Assembly: GCA_002404395.1 (NCBI GenBank)
Contig: DHJP01000115.1
Span: forward strand, 2,346 to 14,504
Direction of reading: 5' to 3'
Length of the DNA: 12,159 nt
From: Clostridiales bacterium UBA4717
GTDB lineage: Bacteria; Bacillota; Clostridia; Oscillospirales; CAG-272
Within the stretch, counting starts at the first letter, position 1; the number at the start of each line of letters is the position of its first letter. The position numbers and the translations under genes were made by a program. Under the pieces are notes generated by a model. It ran no database searches and was not told the DNA's origin. It saw only the letters and a list, made by a program, of their open reading frames with translations. Shown here one piece after another: positions 6,324-12,136 of the stretch.

Positions 6324-7030
6324 ACGACTTTAACGATATCGGAATTTCACGTCAGCTTGATATGCCGCGTATCAGGAAACTGTTAGCGATCGGTCTGTTC
6401 GCATCCATGCTTCATTTTATCGGTGACATGATGCTCGGATGGGGCATAGAGGATGAAACGCTTACGGGACTGCCGCGAATGTTCTCGGCGTATACGGGAA
6501 CCTCAGACCGCGGTATTTTGGTTGCGGCATTGCTCGGATTGTTCGGCATGGTGTTTGAGGGACTTGCTTATTTCGGCATATATCGGATGATAGTGCCGTA
6601 TTCTTCGGGATATGCACACAGTTATCGCGCCGGCATATTCGGATATCTGATGTTCGGCGCGTGCGGCTTTCATGTGCCGACCTGTGCGCTCGTATTTTTG
6701 ATGAAACACGGCTTGGCGGATGAACTGGCTTTGCGTTATGCAACTTATTTTATCCTGCCGGCGTTAGTGCTGTTTTGGTTATTTTTTGCGGTGCTTTCGA
6801 CGGCGCAGATCAAAGCTATTGCAAAGGGGCAGACGCCCTGTCCGAAATGGTGCGTGTTGTTCTCTTTGCCGATCGGTATGCTCATCGCCGTACTTCCGAG
6901 CCTGCTTGGCAACCGGCAGTTTATCAACGCGCTTTCCTGCGCATGGATCGCTTTCGGTAATCTTTGGATGTTCGGCGGACTGCTTGCAGTGATGAATCGG
7001 CGCACGGATTCGTCAGACTCGGCGGTATAG
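6320..7030 (+). CDS. Six-helix membrane protein, DUF6796-like
   Basis: Integral membrane protein of 236 residues with about six predicted helices (roughly residues 20-40, 64-90, 103-127, 141-162, 176-195 and 203-224). Polar residues inside or at the edge of helices, including His32, Asp36, Glu80 and His118, hint at a small active or binding site in the membrane. The look of the protein recalls the uncharacterised DUF6796 group, but I am not certain. The start has AGGAG at 6306-6310 and overlaps the stop of the ATC-hydrolase-like gene, so the two are one transcription unit and probably work on a common process. No clear intrinsic terminator follows. Confidence 0.7.
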   Translation: MNDFNDIGISRQLDMPRIRKLLAIGLFASMLHFIGDMMLGWGIEDETLTGLPRMFSAYTGTSDRGILVAALLGLFGMVFEGLAYFGIYRMIVPYSSGYAHSYRAGIFGYLMFGACGFHVPTCALVFLMKHGLADELALRYATYFILPALVLFWLFFAVLSTAQIKAIAKGQTPCPKWCVLFSLPIGMLIAVLPSLLGNRQFINALSCAWIAFGNLWMFGGLLAVMNRRTDSSDSAV

Positions 7031-7120
7031 CGCGTGAAGGCTGAGACGCCGCTTTGTAAATGAATGTTTACGCTTGCTTTCAGCTATGAGACATTTATCG
7101 GACTTTTTGTATAACAGGTA

Positions 7121-7149
7121 TTGACAACGCTCTTTTTGTACAGTACAAT
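7121..7149 (+). promoter_or_regulatory. Strong promoter of the candidate small RNA upstream of the recombinase
   Basis: TTGACA (7121-7126), a 17-bp spacer and TACAAT (7144-7149). The predicted start, about seven bases after the -10 box, is 7156, the first base of the stem-loop that follows. TGACAAC (7122-7128), overlapping the -35 box, is repeated in inverted form as GTTGTCA (7153-7159) across the start site, so an operator role is possible. Confidence 0.75.
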
Positions 7150-7155
7150 GTTGTT

Positions 7156-7220
7156 GTCAGGAATGGACTGAACCGACTTGGGCAATCGCTGCCTTGTCCG
7201 CAGACCATTCCTGACTTTTT
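7156..7220 (+). ncRNA. Candidate small RNA of about 65 nt, closed stem with its own terminator
   Basis: GTCAGGAATGG (7156-7166) pairs perfectly with CCATTCCTGAC (7205-7215). An A/A mismatch and three more pairs (CTG/CAG) extend the stem, and an inner hairpin GGCA (7181-7184) with TGCC (7190-7193) caps it. TTTTTATTTT follows directly. The RNA would thus begin at the foot of the stem and end in a T-tract at the other side, a compact self-terminating RNA. It lies between the DUF6796-like gene and the recombinase and could instead attenuate read-through into the recombinase. No known RNA family is recognised. Confidence 0.6.
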
Positions 7221-7238
7221 ATTTTGCCCGAATTTCCG

Positions 7239-7266
7239 TTAAGCATTGATATACCTGAGATATAAC
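7239..7266 (+). promoter_or_regulatory. Weak possible promoter of the recombinase gene
   Basis: TTAAGC (7239-7244), a 16-bp spacer and TATAAC (7261-7266) lie after the small-RNA terminator and about 40 bp before the recombinase start. The -35 box matches only three of six consensus bases. It would give low basal expression. Confidence 0.3.
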
Positions 7267-7307
7267 GAGTGTATAAGGGTGCAATTTGTCTGAAGGAGGC
7301 GTTTGAT

Positions 7308-8150
7308 ATGAGAACAATAACGAGTGAAAAAATAATGAAATTCAAAAGCTATTTGCAAAACGAAGAAAAGGCGCAGGCAACTGTCGAAAAATATATCCGT
7401 GATACTGTTGCTTTTATGAAGTGGATGCGCGGCAGGAGTGTGGAGAAATCGCTCGTGCTTGAGTACAAGCAGGAGCTGATCGAAACTTATGCGCCGGCAA
7501 GCGTAAATTCCATGTTATCTTCATTAAACAATTTTTTTGTTTTTAACGAATGGTTTTCCTGCAAGGTCAAGACTTTGAAGATTCAAAGGCAAACCTTCCT
7601 GAGGCAGGATAGGGAGCTTACCAAAGCCGAATACGGCAGATTGTTAAATACGGCAAAAAGCCAAAAGGACCGCCGAATGTATCTGCTTATGCAGACCATC
7701 TGTTCAACCGGGATCCGAATTTCCGAATTGCGGTTTGTAAGCGTCGAAGCGGTCAGAGCGGAAAGGGCGGTTATAAACTGCAAGGGCAAGGTGCGTCAGG
7801 TTATTTTGCCGAAGCAATTGTGCAGGATGCTTTCGAAATACATTAAGGAAAACAACATAAAAAGCGGCTTCCCGGTATTTGCAACCAAAACGGGAAAGCC
7901 GCTTGACAGAACCAATATCTGGAGAATGCTCAAGAAGCTGTGCGACACTGCAAATGTTTCAAAGTCTAAGGTGTTTCCGCATAATTTCAGGCACTTGTTT
8001 GCCAGAACATATTATTCGCTTGAAAAGGACATTTCAAGGCTGGCGGATATTCTCGGTCATTCAAACGTGAACACGACCAGGATATATACGATGGAGAGCG
8101 GACAGATTCACAGAATGCAGATCCAAAAGCTCGGTCTGCTAAGATGTTGA
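7308..8150 (+). CDS. Tyrosine recombinase (Xer/integrase type), probable DNA invertase of the adjacent switch
   Basis: Site-specific recombinase of 280 residues. The N-terminal SAM-like core-binding domain spans about 1-90 (TSEKIMKFKSYLQNEEKAQA) and the catalytic domain about 100-275. The active-site set is complete: Arg137 (TGIRISEL), a beta-hairpin lysine at 159 or 161 (CKGKVRQV), His225 and Arg228 (HNFRH), His251 (LGHSNVNTT) and the nucleophile Tyr260 (RIYT). The start at 7308 has AAGGAGG eight bases upstream; an upstream in-frame ATG at 7269 is unlikely. The length is that of stand-alone XerC/D-like and phase-variation enzymes. No excisionase, phage or conjugation genes accompany it. Its stop codon is seven bases from the left 32-bp inverted repeat, which points to inversion of that segment as its job. 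Confidence 0.95.
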   Translation: MRTITSEKIMKFKSYLQNEEKAQATVEKYIRDTVAFMKWMRGRSVEKSLVLEYKQELIETYAPASVNSMLSSLNNFFVFNEWFSCKVKTLKIQRQTFLRQDRELTKAEYGRLLNTAKSQKDRRMYLLMQTICSTGIRISELRFVSVEAVRAERAVINCKGKVRQVILPKQLCRMLSKYIKENNIKSGFPVFATKTGKPLDRTNIWRMLKKLCDTANVSKSKVFPHNFRHLFARTYYSLEKDISRLADILGHSNVNTTRIYTMESGQIHRMQIQKLGLLRC

Positions 8151-8157
8151 AGTGCTG

Positions 8158-8189
8158 ACAACATAATTTATATTATGTTGCAGTAAGGT
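8158..8189 (+). repeat. Left 32-bp inverted repeat (IR-L) of the invertible segment
   Basis: All 32 bases are the exact reverse complement of 8411-8442. Inside lies an imperfect palindrome: arms CAACATAAT (8159-8167) and ATTATGTTG (8172-8180) around TTAT. That is the form of a tyrosine-recombinase core site, with two inverted binding elements and a short asymmetric spacer. The remaining bases, CAGTAAGGT (8181-8189), complete the repeat on the inner side. Confidence 0.95.
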
Positions 8190-8222
8190 GTGTGCTTTTT
8201 AACTGATTTATATATATTCGTA

Positions 8223-8250
8223 TTGCATAAAGACCGAAGCTCGTTATAAT
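8223..8250 (+). promoter_or_regulatory. Promoter P1 inside the invertible segment
   Basis: TTGCAT (8223-8228), a 16-bp spacer and a perfect TATAAT (8245-8250), pointing to the cyclase. Its transcript would start near 8257 and read through the rest of the segment. Confidence 0.55.
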
Positions 8251-8324
8251 ACACAAATTTTATGACGTACAAATTTGTTTCTTGTATTTGTATGCGCTGT
8301 TATGTTTCTTTAATGGTGACTGAA

Positions 8325-8343
8325 TTTGACAAACAATGTCAAA
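8325..8343. promoter_or_regulatory. Perfect 7-bp inverted repeat upstream of promoter P2
   Basis: TTTGACA (8325-8331), spacer AACAA, TGTCAAA (8337-8343). It ends 13 bases before the P2 -35 box, a usual place for an activator or an accessory recombination protein. The binding protein is unknown. Confidence 0.5.
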
Positions 8344-8356
8344 ACAGTGAGAATTA

Positions 8357-8385
8357 TTGACAAATCATCGTTTTTTTGTTAGAAT
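8357..8385 (+). promoter_or_regulatory. Promoter P2 inside the invertible segment, main candidate for the cyclase operon
   Basis: TTGACA (8357-8362), a 17-bp spacer and TAGAAT (8380-8385); eleven of twelve bases match consensus. The expected transcript start is near 8392, so the mRNA would run through the right inverted repeat and carry a leader of about 245 nt before the cyclase start at 8638. After inversion the same promoter would fire toward the 3' end of the recombinase gene. Confidence 0.85.
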
Positions 8386-8410
8386 ATATAGAAGTATATA
8401 AGTTTGACTT

Positions 8411-8442
8411 ACCTTACTGCAACATAATATAAATTATGTTGT
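8411..8442 (-). repeat. Right 32-bp inverted repeat (IR-R) of the invertible segment
   Basis: Exact reverse complement of 8158-8189, beginning ACCTTACTG and containing the same core arms, CAACATAAT (8420-8428) and ATTATGTTG (8433-8441). The spacer between the arms (ATAA) is the complement of that in the left copy, as needed for inversion and not deletion. In the ON transcript it can fold into a 9-bp hairpin close to the 5' end. Confidence 0.95.
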
Positions 8443-8637
8443 ACATCTGTGTGATTTTATTTATTACATATATTTAACTGAAGCTCGTGCAACGGGCAGT
8501 CACTGCAGTTTGCCAAGGAAAATGCGGATATGCCAAACTAACCGATCACAAAACGTGAAAAAGTAAGGTGGATAGCGTAAAAGCCATATTGCATAGATCC
8601 TACGGCCGGAGGATACACAGAAGATGATACACAGAAG
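8443..8637 (+). other. Long 5' leader of the cyclase gene, outside the invertible segment
   Basis: No coding frame of note. GCAGTCACTGC is a small palindrome, and GTTTG and CAAAC can close a hairpin near 8510-8537. Near the end, ATCCT (8597-8601) can pair with AGGAT (8610-8614), covering part of the GGAGG ribosome binding site (8608-8612). The competing pairing of ATCC with GGAT (8570-8573) would free it. I looked for the conserved cores of c-di-GMP riboswitches and did not find them. Confidence 0.4.
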
Positions 8638-8639
8638 AT
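8612..8639 (+). repeat. Perfect 14-bp tandem duplication between ribosome binding site and cyclase start
   Basis: GATACACAGAAGAT occurs twice without a break (8612-8625 and 8626-8639), and a degenerate partial third copy (GAATACAAGAT) lies in the coding start. With one copy, the GGAGG site would stand 11 bases before the cyclase ATG. With two copies it stands 25 bases away, and another ATG takes the 11-base position. Confidence 0.9.
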
Positions 8640-8641
8640 GA
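8624..8641 (+). CDS. Five-codon upstream mini-ORF overlapping the cyclase start
   Basis: ATG 8624 lies 11 bases after GGAGG (8608-8612) and reads Met-Ile-His-Arg-Arg before TGA (8639-8641). That stop overlaps the cyclase ATG (8638-8640) as ATGA. It was probably created by the 14-bp duplication. Ribosomes would have to terminate and restart to make the cyclase, so its effect is translational, not through the peptide. Not proven to be translated. Confidence 0.4.
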   Translation: MIHRR

Positions 8642-10929
8642 ATACAAGATACGAAAGCAAAAAGCGGAATATAGCACACAATACTGCTGTCGCCATGATT
8701 TTAATATGTCTTGTATTTGCGGCGATGCTGTCCTATTTTCGCCATGATGCAAAAAGCAAGGCATATGATGAGCTTCGCGCGGAAACGGCGTATATAGAAA
8801 AGGATCTATCGCTCAGGATCAGCGCCGACAGAAGCAACCTTATAAATCTGGCGAATTTTGCCGCAACGCTTTATGAGGACGGCAGGTCATATGATACGAT
8901 GCTTGAATCATTTGAATCCATAGGACTTGTTTCGACTATCGGGATATTAAATCCCGACAACACATTTGTTACACGGCTCGGCAGCATTGATCTGTCCGGA
9001 AAGATCTCATTTGAAGCCGAAGCGGAAAAGGGTATGTACTTGAGCGGAAGAATGACGGATCTGACTTTGGGAGAAAAAGAGATCGTCAGGTGCGCAGCTC
9101 CGATCATATCCGAGGGGAAAACGATAGGTATATTGTACGGCGGCATTCCGCTTGATACGATCAGCGAAAAGTATGAGGATTATGTGAATGAACTTAATGC
9201 ACAGCTTTTCGTCTATGACAAAGTGAGCGGCAAATTCATCGTTGATACTTTAAATGAAAAGCCGAGCGAATTGTCTATGTTTATAGGCAAAGAATACGAA
9301 GACGATCATCATTACGATGATTTTATGACAAAACAGAGCGGCTTTTCTTCGTTCAAATCGTCTTTCAGAGACGAGAATATATATGTTTTTTTCTCAAGTC
9401 TCAACGATGATTGGGGAATTATTTTAGGCAGATACGAGTCGGATCTGTTTCGCGAAATGTACATTGTGATAGGTGCTATGCTGCTTTCGCAAACGGCGAT
9501 GCTGCTTATCATTATGTGGTATTTTCATACTTTCATACGTCGTGAAAAGTATAAGAGCGCGGTCGTACATACGGCATCGGAAATCAAAAAGCTGTTGCTT
9601 GAAATAAATCAAAAGCCTCAGAATGTTACAAGCTCATTGCAGATGATCGTTGAAGCCTCGGCGTCGCGCTCGGCGATGTTTATGGACGAGTTCGGAGAGG
9701 TCCAAGATTACATCGCAACCGATTCGGACGATATAAAATTGTCGCAGGCATACAGAAAACAGTTCAAAGCAGAGCTTTTCCGTTATGCGGGCAAGTTAAA
9801 AGACAAGGGACTTGCGAGTATGTGCGTTATTGACATAAGCGCTGACCGTAAGCTATTGTCTGATGACAAAAGACTTTATGATTTTTTTGTTGCGCATAAG
9901 ATCAAAGAAATTATTTTTTCGACGATAACTTATAATGACGATAACGGGATTCTCGGCGTGGTAAATCCCCAAAACAAATATGCCGCAAAGCAACTTATTG
10001 ATGAGATAGACGTTTGCTTTTCGGTTGCCGTTCGCAACAGAAAGCATTTGACTCGTACGCAGATCGAAGCTACGACCGATGTACTTACGGGAGTCTCAAA
10101 TCGTGTGGCATACGAAAAAGCACTGTCGGAACTGCACGGACAAAAGCTTGAGAATATTGCCTGCGTTTTTATTGACGTTAATGAGCTTCATATCAGAAAT
10201 AACAGCTTGGGGCACGCCGCCGGCGATGAGATGCTTATATACATAGCGAATTCGCTTGAGCGGGTATTTGCGGGCGAAAGGATCTATCGTATAGGCGGAG
10301 ATGAATTTTTGGTATTTGAACGGAATATTGAAAAAGAGACGGTCAAGGCGAATGTTGAAGCGTTTCTTGCGGCGCTTGACGGGACTGATTATCATGTTGC
10401 GATAGGTGTTTCATACCGTGAGCAGTGTTCCGAAATCAAGGAAATAGTAAAAGAAGCCGAGAGCAGAATGTATGATTCAAAGGCAAATTACTATCAGAGC
10501 AAAGGGCAGACAAGCGTATACTGCGATGATGACATCGGCTATATTCACGGCGCTTTTGAGCCGCACGAGATCGAGCATATATTGCTTGAGATGAAGGCGC
10601 ATTTCGGCGGTATTCTGAGGATTTCACTTGAAAATGACACATCGCACATAATTCTGGCGAAGGCATATCCGGGACGTTTTGAAAGCGACAGCAACTTTTC
10701 CAAAAGATTTGCAAACTATGTCGGCGAAGCTGTCAATCCCGATTATCACAGAGTGCTCATGAGCTTTGCGAATTACGATGTTTTGAAAAAGCAATTGTCG
10801 GACGGAAGTGTTTCACGGACAAGCTATAAAAAGCTGAACGGTGAAACCGTGACGCTCAGCGTGTATAATCTGAGCAAAGAGGGCGAAGCGGTAAATGACA
10901 CGCTGTGGATCTTTGCCAAAGAACGGTAA
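8638..10929 (+). CDS. Membrane-bound sensor diguanylate cyclase (Cache-like, GAF-like, GGDEF, PAS-like)
   Basis: Makes c-di-GMP from two GTP at the inner face of the membrane in response to an outside signal. The 763 residues show: TM1 (about 17-34); an extracytoplasmic Cache-like sensor (36-272, with the typical segment APIISEGKTIGILYGGIPLD at 154-173); TM2 (274-296); a GAF-like linker domain (about 310-470); the GGDEF domain (481-628); and a C-terminal PAS-like domain (about 640-763). The catalytic site reads RIGGDEF (551-557) with a metal-binding Asp513 in FIDVNELH, so activity is expected. The inhibitory I-site RxxD is absent (FAGE at the equivalent place), suggesting little product feedback. 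Lys of the usual FK pair is His518, and the ND pair is Asn521-Asn522. Expression depends on the invertible promoter segment and the leader at 8443-8637. An acyltransferase gene follows. Confidence 0.94.
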   Translation: MNTRYESKKRNIAHNTAVAMILICLVFAAMLSYFRHDAKSKAYDELRAETAYIEKDLSLRISADRSNLINLANFAATLYEDGRSYDTMLESFESIGLVSTIGILNPDNTFVTRLGSIDLSGKISFEAEAEKGMYLSGRMTDLTLGEKEIVRCAAPIISEGKTIGILYGGIPLDTISEKYEDYVNELNAQLFVYDKVSGKFIVDTLNEKPSELSMFIGKEYEDDHHYDDFMTKQSGFSSFKSSFRDENIYVFFSSLNDDWGIILGRYESDLFREMYIVIGAMLLSQTAMLLIIMWYFHTFIRREKYKSAVVHTASEIKKLLLEINQKPQNVTSSLQMIVEASASRSAMFMDEFGEVQDYIATDSDDIKLSQAYRKQFKAELFRYAGKLKDKGLASMCVIDISADRKLLSDDKRLYDFFVAHKIKEIIFSTITYNDDNGILGVVNPQNKYAAKQLIDEIDVCFSVAVRNRKHLTRTQIEATTDVLTGVSNRVAYEKALSELHGQKLENIACVFIDVNELHIRNNSLGHAAGDEMLIYIANSLERVFAGERIYRIGGDEFLVFERNIEKETVKANVEAFLAALDGTDYHVAIGVSYREQCSEIKEIVKEAESRMYDSKANYYQSKGQTSVYCDDDIGYIHGAFEPHEIEHILLEMKAHFGGILRISLENDTSHIILAKAYPGRFESDSNFSKRFANYVGEAVNPDYHRVLMSFANYDVLKKQLSDGSVSRTSYKKLNGETVTLSVYNLSKEGEAVNDTLWIFAKER

Positions 10930-10933
10930 GTTT

Positions 10934-10970
10934 ATGCTTCAAAAGTTGCCGCACTGAGCTTTTCGAGCAT
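10934..10970 (+). other. Intercistronic stem-loop between cyclase and acyltransferase genes
   Basis: ATGCTTCAAAAG (10934-10945) pairs with CTTTTCGAGCAT (10959-10970) with one mismatch and one G-T pair, around a 13-base loop. No T-tract follows, so transcription probably continues into the acyltransferase gene. It could protect or cleave the message. Confidence 0.45.
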
Positions 10971-10998
10971 GGATTAAAAACATACGGGAGGAAATGCC

Positions 10999-12126
10999 AT
11001 GTCAGATGCAAAAAACGAACGCGATATCGGGCTTGATATATTTCGTATCGTTGCCTTCATATTTGTGCCGTGCGTGCATTTTTTTCTGAACTCAGGTTTT
11101 TATGAACAGCCCGTTTACGGCGGGTGTATGTATTTCATGGTATTGCTCAGGACCCTGTTTGTTATATGCGTGCCGATGTTTCTGTTACTCACGGGATATT
11201 TGATGTCGGAGCGCGAGCTCGGTATTGACGTAAAGTCGCTGGCTTCGCATTACAAACGGCTGATCCCGCTTTGCCTGTCGTATGCGTTGGCTACGGTGTT
11301 AATTGTGCTGTATCGTGCGGCTTTTCTGCACGAGCCGTTCACACTTGCGGGTACGCTCAGGAACATACTGAGTTTTTCGCAATACAGTTGGTATGTAGAA
11401 ATGTATCTGGGACTTTCGCTGTTGATCCCGTTTCTCAATCTGATCTGTAAAGGGATCGCTTCCAAAAACGGTGCGCTTTGTTTGTCGGCGGTATTGGCAG
11501 TGCTGACGGTCCTGCCGTCGATGCTTAATGTATTTGATGTGAAAACTCCGGGTGCGCTTTTAAAGCCTTGGTCAGCCGATTCCTTTGCGGGGATAGTTCC
11601 GGATTGGTGGAGCTTTCTTTATCCGATAACCTACTATTTTTTCGGAGCGTATCTGAAGCGGTATGTGAATATCAAAGCGCTTAAGACCGGGCGGCTTGCA
11701 TTGCTTTTTATGATCTCGTTGCTGTTGTCGGGCGGATATAACATTCTGTACAGCTATTCAAGACCTTTCGTATCGGGTGTATGGCAGGAATACGGCAGTT
11801 TTCAGAATACTTTAAATGCAATTCTGTTGTTTTTGTTAATAAATTCGGTTCGGTATCCGAAAATGCCGCAGGCGGTATATAATTTAATTTCATACATATC
11901 GTCGCTTACCTTTACCGCGTATATCTGCACTTGGATAACCGACGATTTAATATACAGCCGACTGAGGGAAGCGGTCGCGACACCGATTTCGCGGTTTAAG
12001 TATTTTCCGATAGCTGTGTTATTTTCGACGGTTGGAGCGCTGCTGCTTTCAGCGGCAGTGCAAGCGCTTGTAAACCTACTGACGCGGCTTTTGAATTTGA
12101 GTCGAAAGAGAAAGTCGGAGCAATAG
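10999..12126 (+). CDS. Acyltransferase family 3 (AT3) membrane protein
   Basis: Multi-pass acyltransferase of 375 residues, the usual length for stand-alone AT3 proteins that acetylate or otherwise acylate sugars of cell wall, exopolysaccharide or surface lipids. Helix 1 carries the family signature GLDIFRIVAFIFVPCVHFF, with Arg16 and His27 in R-x10-H spacing. About ten hydrophobic helices follow, including FVICVPMFLLLTGYLMS and WYVEMYLGLSLLIPFLNLI. The C-terminus is basic (RKRKSEQ) and cytoplasmic. The start has GGGAGG seven bases upstream (10986-10991). The gene is 69 bp after the cyclase with no terminator between, so the invertible promoter probably drives both. The exact acceptor is unknown; a surface polymer whose modification goes along with high c-di-GMP is a reasonable guess. 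Confidence 0.88.
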   Translation: MSDAKNERDIGLDIFRIVAFIFVPCVHFFLNSGFYEQPVYGGCMYFMVLLRTLFVICVPMFLLLTGYLMSERELGIDVKSLASHYKRLIPLCLSYALATVLIVLYRAAFLHEPFTLAGTLRNILSFSQYSWYVEMYLGLSLLIPFLNLICKGIASKNGALCLSAVLAVLTVLPSMLNVFDVKTPGALLKPWSADSFAGIVPDWWSFLYPITYYFFGAYLKRYVNIKALKTGRLALLFMISLLLSGGYNILYSYSRPFVSGVWQEYGSFQNTLNAILLFLLINSVRYPKMPQAVYNLISYISSLTFTAYICTWITDDLIYSRLREAVATPISRFKYFPIAVLFSTVGALLLSAAVQALVNLLTRLLNLSRKRKSEQ

Positions 12127-12136
12127 TTCAAGAGAT

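Larger units (their letters stand above)
8158..8442. mobile_element. Invertible DNA element carrying outward-directed promoters (phase switch)
   Basis: A 285-bp segment made of perfect 32-bp inverted repeats and a 221-bp unique centre. It lies between a tyrosine recombinase gene (ends 8150) and a diguanylate cyclase gene (starts 8638). The centre is AT-rich, has no protein-coding frame and holds two rightward promoters plus a 7-bp inverted repeat. Recombination between the inverted repeats would flip the promoters away from the cyclase. The orientation seen here is the one that should express the cyclase (ON). The arrangement parallels known invertible promoters that control c-di-GMP or surface genes in Clostridioides difficile; the function here is inferred from layout. 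Confidence 0.88.

Noticed and set aside
7308..8150. Recombinase as part of a prophage or integrative element
   Set aside because: No tRNA attachment site, excisionase, phage or conjugation genes are visible, and perfect inverted repeats lie directly beside the gene. A local invertase is the better reading.
8443..8637. c-di-GMP (GEMM-type) riboswitch in the cyclase leader
   Set aside because: The stretch GATAGCGTAAAAGCC is loosely reminiscent, but the conserved core and the second-helix motif of class I are not present, and class II features are also missing. No known riboswitch is claimed.
9853..10395. Minus-strand open frames inside the cyclase gene
   Set aside because: Low-complexity shadows without ribosome binding sites; the + strand frame carries clear conserved domains.
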